From Candidatus Altimarinota bacterium (GTDB lineage: Bacteria; Patescibacteriota; Gracilibacteria; JAUYGZ01): a DNA stretch of 64,000 nt. This document shows, piece by piece, positions 54,636 to 63,305 of the stretch. The notes under the pieces are model-generated. The model saw only the letters and a list, made by a program, of their open reading frames with translations, was not told the DNA's origin and made no database searches. The stretch spans positions 124,001 through 188,000 of the forward strand of contig JARGOK010000002.1 in NCBI GenBank assembly GCA_029233985.1. The letters are read 5' to 3'. Both the position numbers and the translations under genes were made by a program. The number at the start of each line of letters is the position of its first letter. The first letter of the stretch is position 1.

Positions 54636-55166
54636 ATGAAACTCCTCATTGGTCTTGGAAACCCAGGCGATAAATACCTAAAAACACGACACAATATCGG
54701 TTTTCGTGTCATCGATGCTTTTCTCAAACCTTTTGATGGAGAGTCTACCTCGTGCTCAAAATTCAACGCCGAAGTCACCGAACTCACAACTCCTGACTCC
54801 AAACTCTTGGTTATCAAACCAATGACCTTCATGAATCTCTCGGGGGAATCGGCTCAACAATTTGTAAACTTTTACAAACTCAATCCCGAGGAAGACATTC
54901 TCATCTGTTATGACGACAAAGACTTAATGTTTGGAACCCTCAGAGAACGAAGCGAAGGAGGTTCTGGTGGCCATAATGGAATAAAATCACTGAGCTCCCA
55001 CCTGGGAACACAAAAATACCATCGACTCAAATTTGGAGTCGGGCACGAAGACCAAAAAATCCCAACCGATGCCTTCGTTCTCCAAAAATTCAATAAAGAA
55101 GAGGAAGAACAATTGCCAGTACTGATTGGTCAAGCGGTAAAGAAGATTGAAGAGTGGTTGAAGTAA
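54636..55166 (+). CDS. pth: Peptidyl-tRNA hydrolase
   Basis: 176 residues. Releases peptides from stalled peptidyl-tRNA. LIGLGNPGDKYLKTRHNIGF carries the Asn (N10) and catalytic His (H22) of the family; CYDDKDLMFG carries the catalytic Asp; GGSGGHNGIKSLSSHLGT is the conserved tRNA-binding loop. Slightly shorter than the E. coli enzyme (194). Its transcript would read into the MITE-like repeat that follows. Confidence 0.96.
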   Translation: MKLLIGLGNPGDKYLKTRHNIGFRVIDAFLKPFDGESTSCSKFNAEVTELTTPDSKLLVIKPMTFMNLSGESAQQFVNFYKLNPEEDILICYDDKDLMFGTLRERSEGGSGGHNGIKSLSSHLGTQKYHRLKFGVGHEDQKIPTDAFVLQKFNKEEEEQLPVLIGQAVKKIEEWLK

Positions 55167-55190
55167 CACTTCCCGTCATCAACCTTAAAT

Positions 55191-55330
55191 CCTGTCATTC
55201 AGAGGAACAAAGAATCCTTCCCGACAAGACTAAAATGCCCATTTAAAAATGACCTGCTATTCAAAAAAAAACATTCTCTATTTTTTGTATTTCATTCAAA
55301 CCTAAGATTGTCTGGTACTTCAGAATGACA
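55191..55330. repeat. MITE-like repeat with TGTCATTC/GAATGACA ends
   Basis: 140 bp bounded by TGTCATTCAGAG and its near reverse complement TACTTCAGAATGACA; internal ...AAAGAATCCTT and AAGATTGTCTGG continue the inverted symmetry. This is the layout of the common bacterial small palindromic elements that begin TGTCATTC and end GAATGACA. No ORF inside. It sits between pth and the UPF0489 gene, whose stop it nearly touches. Confidence 0.6.
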
Positions 55331-55345
55331 AAATAGAAAAACCCC

Positions 55346-56131
55346 CTAGCAATCCTTTGCAATCTCAGCAACTTTCATCTCTTCAGTAATCCTCTTCGCC
55401 ATCCGTATCGCCTTCTCCTGATCAATAAAGAACGGTGAAGTCGCCATCGTAATAAGCTTCGTCTGAGGAAGATACTTTCGAATAACCTCCATCTTTTGTT
55501 CAAACTCCACATGACTCATCTCCGTACAAAACACATCTAAATCAATATCCAATACAATCTGTTTTTGTTCTCCTAACTCCAAACTCGCAACTCCAAACTC
55601 TTTACTTTCCACATAATTCCTCACTTCATCAAAAATACCCAACTCCAACGCTGGATTAATAAACGTTGCTATTTGCAGAACTTCATTGGTATACCGAAAC
55701 ACATCTTTCAAATCATCAATATTCACCTCGATATTCGGCGGCACTGCGTCATCATAGTGAGCATCCACATGAACCAATGTCGCTCCTTTCTGAAACCATC
55801 CTGCCATTAACCCCTCACACCATCCATAAAAAGCATGGTTATGATTATCAAACACATAGATCGGTATTTCATAATCCAAGCAAAGAAGTGCTTTCTCAAG
55901 ACCACTACACTCAACCCATTTGTCCTCATCAAAATCATGAAAAGTTATCTGGTCAGAAACCTGAAGATCGCCAAAAGAACCTTTCATCAATGGAGTTATT
56001 CGCAAAGGAGATCGTTGTGGTTTCCGATCTAAGGAAAAAGAGTTGTTTCCAATTCCCTTATCCAAAAGAAGACCAGTACAATAATAAGGATGAATATTCT
56101 CAAAGAACCATTCTGGAAAATGCTGTCTCAT
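55346..56131 (-). CDS. UPF0489 family protein (arginase-like fold)
   Basis: 261 residues. Motifs IYVFDNHNHAFYGW (about 91-104), LVHVDAHYDDAV (about 118-129) and VLDIDLDVF (about 194-202) match UPF0489 and recall the metal-binding HxDxH and DxD motifs of the arginase/deacetylase fold. Likely a metal-dependent hydrolase of unknown substrate. Its ATG overlaps by one base the stop of the upstream small gene (TAATG), so the two are translationally coupled. Confidence 0.8.
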   Translation of the reverse strand: MRQHFPEWFFENIHPYYCTGLLLDKGIGNNSFSLDRKPQRSPLRITPLMKGSFGDLQVSDQITFHDFDEDKWVECSGLEKALLCLDYEIPIYVFDNHNHAFYGWCEGLMAGWFQKGATLVHVDAHYDDAVPPNIEVNIDDLKDVFRYTNEVLQIATFINPALELGIFDEVRNYVESKEFGVASLELGEQKQIVLDIDLDVFCTEMSHVEFEQKMEVIRKYLPQTKLITMATSPFFIDQEKAIRMAKRITEEMKVAEIAKDC

Positions 56132-56364
56132 TAGGCTGCCAAGTCTTTATGATTTGGGAGAAGTATTTCTCCAAGAACTTGTTCAACCGAAGGCTGTAAT
56201 TCATCATGAATCATTCTGCCTTGAGTCATTTCTGCTCTCGTACTTTCAACCATCCCTGCAAGAATATTCAATTGCTCAGGGCTTAGAGGACTTTTTGTCT
56301 CCAAATCATCAGAAGCATCGACATCAGCATCCAACCAACCGAGATGTGTATCTAGAGTTTTCAT
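56131..56364 (-). CDS. Small acidic protein coupled to the UPF0489 gene
   Basis: 77 residues, acidic N-terminus (DADVDASDDLE) then a helix with SPEQLNILAGMVESTRAEMTQ. It ends with TAATG that opens the UPF0489 gene. No family recognised; perhaps a partner of the UPF0489 protein. Confidence 0.6.
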   Translation of the reverse strand: MKTLDTHLGWLDADVDASDDLETKSPLSPEQLNILAGMVESTRAEMTQGRMIHDELQPSVEQVLGEILLPNHKDLAA

Positions 56365-56405
56365 AGCAAGGAGTTACTAATATAAAAAATCATACTCTTT
56401 TTCAC

Positions 56406-58334
56406 CTAAAAGGCAAGAAAATCCTGTCGAACAGGACAGTCAGGAAGCGCCAGCATTTTAAAGGAGTCTCCATACAAACGCTGAATCAATATCAAATAAT
56501 TCCTATGAAAGAAATCCTGATAAGTTTTAATAAAGTTTTTTGGAGCATCTCTCAATACTCGCCCAGCAGACAATATATCTGGCGTGTCACGGTCTTTAAG
56601 AAAAACATGTGTGAAAGCCATTTCACGAATAAACTGTTGTATCATACGATATCCATGAAGATGGGCTCCAGCTTTCTTCAGTTTTAAATTTTGAGAGAAC
56701 AAATCGTTTCCAGAAAGCGACAAGGTGTCATTCCAGAGAAGGACATGTTTTTTTATACGAGTAGCAGAAACAGGACGTGGAACTCCTCGAAACAGGTCTG
56801 AGAAAAACTCAAAAGGCGTCTGATTCTTAAAAGTTTTTTGAGGCTGTGACCAGGTAGAAGAAGTATTATTGGCAAGAAAACGGAAAAATTGAGACAAAAC
56901 ACTTCCCTCCATTTTTTTTGGCAGAGCCTCAAGAACAAATCGACTTAAATTATGAAGTCGATCAGCAATCACACTATGTTTTCCATCAGCGCTCACAAAA
57001 ATATCCTGAGGTAACAATCCAGGAAAGACAAACTTCATAACATCTTCAATACAATCTGCCTTTTTAAAGGCTACTCGAAGAACATCAATCATCATTTCAA
57101 AATGACAAGGAAGCAAAAACTGAAAGTGTTCTTCAAATGAGTCTTCCAATGAAGAGAATTGCCCAGGTGAAGCTGTAATTCTTTTGTACAAAGCACTACT
57201 CGCAATTGGTCTCCATAAAAACAAGTCTTTGATCATGGTATCTCGTGCCAAAAAAACGGTATTTTCGTCTTCCAAGCCTTTATCAATTTCTGGAGAAGAA
57301 GGAAGCTTCAAATATGCATGAGGAGCTTTGTATGATTGAAAACCAGAAAAATCAGGATCATCCTGAAACCCAGTAGAAAGGTCCAACAAATCCAATGACT
57401 CCAGTACTTTGTACAAGGGGAGGTTCTGACTTCCTGTTGATTCATACAAGTGACGTGAAGCATCTCGCAAAAACAACTGTGTATGGGAAAGGCTCAAAGG
57501 GTCCATTCCCGATTCTACTTCTTTATACAACGCTGATATCTTATCCAGAAAAGACTGACTTTTCTTTCGGTTTCCCAAAGTATATTTGTTTCTCCAAATT
57601 TGAGAGGAGCGAAGTGGTGGAGCATACCCACGAACAAATCGAGAGGAAAGAAAATGCTCCGAAAATGAATTCGTTACTGAATATGTTTGAAGAGGAGGAA
57701 TTGAAACCTTTCCTTCATATCTATTCATAGGAATGTAAGGTGTCATGTAGCGTTGTACATCACTGTCCAATGAAGACAGATGCTGTGATAATTTTTTCGA
57801 AAGATTGTGATCAGCAAAATTTTCTGGGACAATCGCACGAAATTTTTCAGCAAGCGTGTACAAAAAAAGAACCTGCATTAAATAGTCCACATCTGATTCG
57901 TAAGGAAGAAGATGTGAAAAATTATATTTTGATAATTCTCGAAGTGTCGCCAAACTTGGTCTTCGGTCGAGATCAACAATTAATGTATCATAATTCACTT
58001 TTTCACCAGCAATAAAAATTTGGCGAGAATATTGCCCATCCATTCGAACTATCGGCGTGGACAATGAATGCATAGAATAAGTTTCCAACCATTCGCTCCG
58101 TGTTTTTTCAATAATTTCTCTCATATAAGAAACTGCAGGTGATATTTCACACATCAGTGATGTTTCAATATTGGTCAAGGTATCACGTATGAGTTGAAGC
58201 GAGATTTTTTCTCGATACAACATTTGCTGAAGCTGAATTAGAACTGCGGGCATTTCTCTTCTTTCAGACATTTCCCCATTTATCAGAGCTTCAAAATCCT
58301 TCCGACCGTAATCAAACCCACGTGGAAAAGCCAT
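56406..58334 (-). CDS. Unknown 642-aa protein
   Basis: 642 residues, soluble, mostly helical, with no signal peptide, membrane helix or motif I know. Notable are many conserved-looking aromatic and His residues (HLLPYESDVDYLMQVLFLY, AHLHGYRMIQQFIREMAFTHVF). Promoter TTGAGT-16-TATACT (58387-58360) separates it from aroB. It is transcribed toward the two small genes downstream and is 42 nt from the first. Confidence 0.75.
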   Translation of the reverse strand: MAFPRGFDYGRKDFEALINGEMSERREMPAVLIQLQQMLYREKISLQLIRDTLTNIETSLMCEISPAVSYMREIIEKTRSEWLETYSMHSLSTPIVRMDGQYSRQIFIAGEKVNYDTLIVDLDRRPSLATLRELSKYNFSHLLPYESDVDYLMQVLFLYTLAEKFRAIVPENFADHNLSKKLSQHLSSLDSDVQRYMTPYIPMNRYEGKVSIPPLQTYSVTNSFSEHFLSSRFVRGYAPPLRSSQIWRNKYTLGNRKKSQSFLDKISALYKEVESGMDPLSLSHTQLFLRDASRHLYESTGSQNLPLYKVLESLDLLDLSTGFQDDPDFSGFQSYKAPHAYLKLPSSPEIDKGLEDENTVFLARDTMIKDLFLWRPIASSALYKRITASPGQFSSLEDSFEEHFQFLLPCHFEMMIDVLRVAFKKADCIEDVMKFVFPGLLPQDIFVSADGKHSVIADRLHNLSRFVLEALPKKMEGSVLSQFFRFLANNTSSTWSQPQKTFKNQTPFEFFSDLFRGVPRPVSATRIKKHVLLWNDTLSLSGNDLFSQNLKLKKAGAHLHGYRMIQQFIREMAFTHVFLKDRDTPDILSAGRVLRDAPKNFIKTYQDFFHRNYLILIQRLYGDSFKMLALPDCPVRQDFLAF

Positions 58335-58359
58335 AAATCCATATAAAAAACGAGATGCC

Positions 58360-58387
58360 AGTATAACACTCTTTTATCATTACTCAA
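58360..58387 (-). promoter_or_regulatory. Promoter of the 642-aa gene
   Basis: Minus strand TTGAGT (58387-58382), 16-nt spacer, TATACT (58365-58360). The ATG is about 26 nt downstream. Confidence 0.6.
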
Positions 58388-58399
58388 GAGTATGACATC

Positions 58400-59866
58400 C
58401 TATCCCGGCAAAAACCCACCACCACTCCCAAGACCAGCCCCTTCCGAAGAATTCAATCCTCCAGCCCCACCAGATTGCTCTCGATATTGTCTTTTCGCCT
58501 CAGCTCGCTCTCTCATCTCTCGCAATCGCTTCTGAAGATCCGTCTCCCCCACAAAAGAAGTCGACGAAAGCGGAGCACCATACGAAGTACTAGTCGATTG
58601 AGAAGGCGAATACGAACCACTGGTAACACCATCCCAAGTTGAGCTCACATCATCCAATGCTCTTTTTTGCTCTACAGATGAGACTGTTTGTGGTTGGAAT
58701 GAACTTGAGGGTTGGCTCATATCAACAACTTCTACATCATCCACCCACTCCCCTTGCTCAATCACCTTCTTCACAATCTTCTCTTCCACAGCTATCCCAA
58801 ACTGTCCCATTTGTTGATAACAAGTCCCTAAACGCGATACCAAAACCACTCGAAGGTCTCCCTTTGCCTTCTTATCCTTTCTCATATGCTTTACAAAATC
58901 TTTGATCAACCCCTTCGTCTTGGTTTTTCCAAGCCCTAAAGCATCCAGTAGATCATTTTGTCGGTCATACTCTGTTTGCGGCATAAACCTCATCTCAACA
59001 GCTAAAGCAGCAGCCATCCGCATCCCTACAGCCACCGCCTCTCCATGCACAACTTCATAATCACTCATATGTTCCACCACATGAGCAAAAGTATGCCCAT
59101 AATTCAAAATCTGACGCACATTTCCTTCTCGTTCATCCTTCATCACCACATTCACCTTTATCTGTGCACATCTCGCGATCATCTCACTCACTGTCTCCCA
59201 TTCACTCGGAAGAAAGTCATTGGGCTTCTTTTTCCAAAGTTCTATATGCTTTTCAAAAAACTCCCACAAAGGTCGCTCTTTTATAGCTCCATACTTCAAA
59301 GCCTCTCCCAGGCCTGCTCTCCAATGCTTTTGTGGCAAAGTCCTCAAGACATCTGGATCAATATATACTTTTTTAGGATGCCAAAACGCTCCTGCAAGAT
59401 TCTTCCCAGCTTTCAGATCAATTCCTACTTTCCCACCAATACTGCTATCCACCATCGCCAAAAGCGACGTCGGCACGTGGACATACTCAATACCTCTCAT
59501 AAAACTCGCAGCCACATACCCTCCCAAATCTCCCACAACTCCTCCACCAAGAGCAATAATTCCTGTTTTTCGATTTGCTCCAAGTCCCACCATATCCTCT
59601 AAACACTCCGAAAACTGTTCCACAGACTTTGAGCTCTCTCCTACAGGCACCACAATTTTTCCTAAATAAAGCTCTTCTCGTTTCAAGGCATCAATCAATT
59701 TTTTTGAATACAGTTTCCCTACTTTTTTATCTGTGATAACCACATACTTCTCTGCAAACCGCTTCATTCTCAAATCAGAAGCAATATTTGCAAAAACCCC
59801 ACGATCAATAACAATATCGTAACTCTTATCCTTTTCCGATGTGAGACCAAGATGTATTCGCTGCAT
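58400..59866 (-). CDS. aroB: 3-dehydroquinate synthase with a long low-complexity C-terminal tail
   Basis: 488 residues; the enzyme proper is about residues 1-365. GGGVVGDLGGYVAASFMRGI (about 108-127), PTSLLAMVDSSIGGKVGID and GLGEALKYGAI, then the metal-ligand His residues in HGEAVAVGM, are all present. It closes DAHP to 3-dehydroquinate. From about residue 383 a 106-residue tail follows: Ser/Thr/Gly-rich, with one charged helix (LQKRLREMRERAEAKRQYRE) and a Gly-rich end GSGGGFLPG. Typical AroB lacks such a tail. The tail is probably disordered and its role is unknown. Confidence 0.94.
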   Translation of the reverse strand: MQRIHLGLTSEKDKSYDIVIDRGVFANIASDLRMKRFAEKYVVITDKKVGKLYSKKLIDALKREELYLGKIVVPVGESSKSVEQFSECLEDMVGLGANRKTGIIALGGGVVGDLGGYVAASFMRGIEYVHVPTSLLAMVDSSIGGKVGIDLKAGKNLAGAFWHPKKVYIDPDVLRTLPQKHWRAGLGEALKYGAIKERPLWEFFEKHIELWKKKPNDFLPSEWETVSEMIARCAQIKVNVVMKDEREGNVRQILNYGHTFAHVVEHMSDYEVVHGEAVAVGMRMAAALAVEMRFMPQTEYDRQNDLLDALGLGKTKTKGLIKDFVKHMRKDKKAKGDLRVVLVSRLGTCYQQMGQFGIAVEEKIVKKVIEQGEWVDDVEVVDMSQPSSSFQPQTVSSVEQKRALDDVSSTWDGVTSGSYSPSQSTSTSYGAPLSSTSFVGETDLQKRLREMRERAEAKRQYREQSGGAGGLNSSEGAGLGSGGGFLPG

Positions 59867-60093
59867 AAGATCATTAAAACAATCCCAGTATAACAGATCT
59901 CAGGAAATTCTCTGAATCCTCATTCAGACCGAGATCACAATCAAAGACAGATTTCTACACTCTTATACCTGTAGAAATATCAATTCATCGCGTCTCAGAC
60001 ACAAACAGGTCTCACAAAAAACAAAGACGCCGTAAATGAATGTCTCTACAAGAAGAAGAAATAAAAAGCTTCGGACTCTTATCCTCATATCTA

Positions 60094-61023
60094 CTACTTA
60101 TGAAACTTCTCATGCACTTCTTTCAATCTCGAATTCGTAATATGCGTATAAATCTGAGTAGTTGTAATACTCGCATGACCGAGCATTTCTTGGACTGAAC
60201 GAATATCTGCACCATTTCTGAGCAAAGTTGTTGCAAAACTATGCCGAAGAGTATGAGGACTCACTTTTTTTATTATCCCAGCCTTTCGGGCATATTTTCC
60301 CACCACGTTTTGGATCGATCGCACAGAAAGCCTTTTTTTGTCACCTTTTAAAATATCCTCATCGATTTTTCGCCCACGTCCACCAGAAAGAAACAATGGC
60401 TCAAAATTATCATCACGTAAGGTTAAATACTTTTGCAAAGCATCCGCCGCGAGTTCTGTCAAAAACACAATTCGTTGCTTTTTTCCTTTCCCTCGGACCA
60501 TAAATTCCTTTCGCTTCATATCCACAGACCCTCTATTCAGACTCGCGAGTTCACTTACCCGTAGACCAGTAGAGTACAGCATTTGCAGTATCGCATAATC
60601 CCTTCGACCCGATTTTCGGGTCTGATTTACCGATTGAAAGATACGAACCAATTCTTCAGTTTCCAAAAACTCCACAGATCTCTCAGGGATCTTCGAAAGT
60701 TCTATTTTTTCTGGTGCAAGAGTATCTACATCGTGTTTTGTAACATATTTCAAAAACGCTCGCAAAGCGATCAAATGATAATTTTGAGTTTTAATACTAA
60801 GCGTTCGATGAGTTCGAAGGTCTTCAAAACGGTTCAATTGAAGACGATATTGTTGGATATCCAAAAGATTTAAGTCTTCTAAAGCTTTATCTTCTCCAAA
60901 AAAACTGCCAAAACGTCCTAAGTAATGCTTATAATTTTCTAAAGTCTTTTCAGAACGATTTTTTTCGAGCTCCGTATACACCAGAAATCGATCGAGCCAA
61001 CATGTAAAAGAATTGGAAGCCAT
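60094..61023 (-). CDS. Tyrosine recombinase (XerC/XerD type)
   Basis: 309 residues from ATG 61023 (MASNSFTCWL). N-terminal SAM-like DNA-binding domain (about 1-95), then the catalytic domain with R (STGLRVSEL), K (RGKGKKQRIV), HxxR (HTLRHSF), H (LGHAS) and Tyr (TTQIYTH). Length and motifs match the chromosome-dimer resolvases XerC/XerD rather than phage integrases. No att-like repeats are seen nearby, so a chromosomal role is more likely. Confidence 0.93.
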   Translation of the reverse strand: MASNSFTCWLDRFLVYTELEKNRSEKTLENYKHYLGRFGSFFGEDKALEDLNLLDIQQYRLQLNRFEDLRTHRTLSIKTQNYHLIALRAFLKYVTKHDVDTLAPEKIELSKIPERSVEFLETEELVRIFQSVNQTRKSGRRDYAILQMLYSTGLRVSELASLNRGSVDMKRKEFMVRGKGKKQRIVFLTELAADALQKYLTLRDDNFEPLFLSGGRGRKIDEDILKGDKKRLSVRSIQNVVGKYARKAGIIKKVSPHTLRHSFATTLLRNGADIRSVQEMLGHASITTTQIYTHITNSRLKEVHEKFHK

Positions 61024-61099
61024 AAATAAGTGATGAAACACCGTCTAAATAGTAACACAACCAGAAGAGAAATATTTGTGAGGACAAACATCAAAAAAC

Positions 61100-61127
61100 T
61101 TGACATTTAAGATTCATTGAGTATACT
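61100..61127 (+). promoter_or_regulatory. Promoter of the 271-aa coiled-coil gene
   Basis: TTGACA (61100-61105), 16-nt spacer, TATACT (61122-61127). Leader of about 65 nt. Confidence 0.75.
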
Positions 61128-61198
61128 GGCGACAACCTCGAGTATCTCATCAGATATTTGGACCTATCATCACTTTTTTTTACTCTTTTTATAAACAC

Positions 61199-62014
61199 AT
61201 GGAAAAAACATACACCATTTCAGAAGTCCAAGACAGAATTGATGTAAAAATTAAGATAGAACATGAAGAGCTAGCCTACGCTCCTGAAAAGAGTAAACTA
61301 GGACAAACAATCAAGACTAAAATGCTTTTCGAGACGCTCATCATGCTTCGACACCTCTTAAACCACACAAGCTACATCGACTACCTTATAGACATCACTG
61401 AAAAAGGATTCGGAATAGATCCAGAATCCGACCAATTTTCCGAAACAAGACTTGAGACAGGAATTCTAATGTCTCAAAATCAAAATTCTCTCAATGAAAT
61501 TACTACAAACGCCAAAAAAGACCCCCAGTATACTCAACTTATTGGTTCAACTATAGAACAATTGCGTCTGGCTATACTAGACGAAGATACAAAAGAGACC
61601 ATATTACAACGAGAATTTTTTGGTGACGAGAGAAATGCAGAAGAAATTGTTCAGGAAAAAGTCAGAAAATTCAGAGATACTATAGGTGACATGTGTAAAA
61701 TTTTTAGAAAAATCATAGCTGAAATCAATACCATAAGAGAATTGCCTATTGCCCGTTTTGATTTTGATAAGTTTGCAAAAGCATTCGAAAAAGTACAAAA
61801 AGGGATTACTAAAGAAGGTGGAAAGGAAAATAGACTAGAAAATGATAAAAAACTTGCTGAAAGCCTCTCATTTCTTTCAAAAGAACCAAAAATTTCTCCA
61901 TTACAACCTTTTGCATCCGACACAGACCCGAGTTTGTATGAAACTGAAAATGATTTCTCTGAAAAACTCGAAGAAGAAGAAGAAGAAGACGACAGGTTTG
62001 GCCTAACAGGATAA
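61199..62014 (+). CDS. Helical protein with C-terminal ISPLQPF / RFGLTG motifs
   Basis: 271 residues, soluble and helical. The C-terminal 45 residues contain KISPLQPF, a string of Glu (EEEEEEDD) and DRFGLTG at the very end. The same order (PISPLKPF ... GRYGLEG) closes the 336-aa protein encoded next, so they are members of one family with a conserved tail. A strong terminator (62041-62066) follows. No known family. Confidence 0.75.
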   Translation: MEKTYTISEVQDRIDVKIKIEHEELAYAPEKSKLGQTIKTKMLFETLIMLRHLLNHTSYIDYLIDITEKGFGIDPESDQFSETRLETGILMSQNQNSLNEITTNAKKDPQYTQLIGSTIEQLRLAILDEDTKETILQREFFGDERNAEEIVQEKVRKFRDTIGDMCKIFRKIIAEINTIRELPIARFDFDKFAKAFEKVQKGITKEGGKENRLENDKKLAESLSFLSKEPKISPLQPFASDTDPSLYETENDFSEKLEEEEEEDDRFGLTG

Positions 62015-62040
62015 TTGAAACCAAGAAGCAATGAATACTC

Positions 62041-62075
62041 AAGCCTCTAGAAAAATCTAGAGGCTTATTTTATTT
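62041..62075 (+). terminator. Intrinsic terminator of the 271-aa gene
   Basis: Perfect 11-bp stem AAGCCTCTAGA (62041-62051) / TCTAGAGGCTT (62056-62066), loop AAAA, followed by ATTTTATTT. Confidence 0.85.
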
Positions 62076-62167
62076 CAAACACGCTTCACAAGACAAATAA
62101 TATCACTTGATAAGAAAAATTGACTAAAACATATGGTCCAAAAAAAAGAGAAGTAAGGCATTCTAAA

Positions 62168-62195
62168 TTGACTCAAAATGATTATCCAGTAATCT
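62168..62195 (+). promoter_or_regulatory. Promoter of the 336-aa gene
   Basis: TTGACT (62168-62173), 16-nt spacer, TAATCT (62190-62195), about 20 nt before the ATG at 62214. Confidence 0.65.
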
Positions 62196-62213
62196 AAATA
62201 TAAAAAAAACATT

Positions 62214-63224
62214 ATGAACAATCTCAATAAACAAGCGCCAACAAATAAAGAAGTATCTCAAGATATTTTTTCTGATGAAAAGAGTGAAAAAACTCCACTT
62301 TTTATTTCACCGAATTTTCAAGGAGTGACATTTAAAGAATTATTCGACGAACAAATAAATTTTTCTGGAAAAAGTCTCACACGATTTACAGTTTCAGTAT
62401 CAACACTTTTAGAAGTACAAATTCATGAAATCGAAAAACTTTTAAACTCAAGAAATAATAACGACGACAAAATTCTGGAAAAACTTGCTATCTACATGGT
62501 GAGCTATATCTATACAAACCAAGAACTCATCTCCGAAACATCTGAAAGTATTGGTCTCTTTTGTCTATTATATCGTCTCTGTGATGTCAATATAGATGTC
62601 TTGCAGAAAACTCTTTCTCAAACTCAAAACTTCATAAAGACACTCAATACAAAGAAAGAAATAATACAAAAGCTCTATAAAATGTTCAATCATATTCCTG
62701 AAAATCAGATTACAGTTGATCATATGAAATTCAGGCTCTTAATAAGACTCAAAGAAATCATTGAAAACGAAGAAAGAATAGATGGATTACAAAGAGTTCA
62801 CCAAAAAATACGACAAAAAAGCCTAAAAATTCTCGCAATAATGAATGATTCAGTATACCAAATAAATGACGTTTTTGGTCTTTGTGCCACAGAAACAACT
62901 CTGAGAGAAGATCACACACAAAAAAGAGCACCTTTACCTCTAAATTATGAAGTTGCCGAAAGAGAAAGAATTCGTCATGAAAAACAAGCAAGAGCAAAAA
63001 AAAGGCTGATAGAAGATCTAATCAGAAATAAAGTAAAAAAAAGTCAAAACAATGAATTAAAGAAGAAGAATACAGAAGAAAACACACCAAAAAGACCAAT
63101 TTCACCTTTAAAACCCTTCGTAAACAAAATAGATTCAGCAGATATGAAGCCTGAAAACCAGGCAGAAGAACAAAAAGATGACTCAGGAAGATATGGCTTA
63201 GAAGGTCAGTTTTGGAAAGAATAA
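62214..63224 (+). CDS. Helical protein with C-terminal ISPLKPF / RYGLEG motifs
   Basis: 336 residues, very Lys/Glu/Asn-rich, AT-rich gene. Helical throughout, with a strongly basic coiled stretch at about 240-285 (ERERIRHEKQARAKKRLIEDL). The tail PISPLKPF ... DDSGRYGLEG matches the preceding protein's KISPLQPF ... DDRFGLTG. The N-terminal halves show no clear similarity by eye. Function unknown; each gene of the group has its own promoter. Confidence 0.75.
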   Translation: MNNLNKQAPTNKEVSQDIFSDEKSEKTPLFISPNFQGVTFKELFDEQINFSGKSLTRFTVSVSTLLEVQIHEIEKLLNSRNNNDDKILEKLAIYMVSYIYTNQELISETSESIGLFCLLYRLCDVNIDVLQKTLSQTQNFIKTLNTKKEIIQKLYKMFNHIPENQITVDHMKFRLLIRLKEIIENEERIDGLQRVHQKIRQKSLKILAIMNDSVYQINDVFGLCATETTLREDHTQKRAPLPLNYEVAERERIRHEKQARAKKRLIEDLIRNKVKKSQNNELKKKNTEENTPKRPISPLKPFVNKIDSADMKPENQAEEQKDDSGRYGLEGQFWKE

Positions 63225-63245
63225 GAAGAATTTCATCATTCTTAT

Positions 63246-63275
63246 TTGACAAGAGGACCAAAATACTATTAAATA
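63246..63275 (+). promoter_or_regulatory. Promoter of the right-end gene
   Basis: TTGACA (63246-63251), 17-nt spacer, TTAAAT (63269-63274). Starts transcription about 25 nt before the ATG at 63306. Confidence 0.5.
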
Positions 63276-63305
63276 GAGTATTGAGTATCCAATAACCTCA
63301 TATAT

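Noticed and set aside
60094-61023. Tyrosine recombinase considered as an integrase of a mobile element
   Set aside because: Length and motifs fit XerC/XerD, no att repeats or phage genes are nearby, and the flanks are chromosomal.
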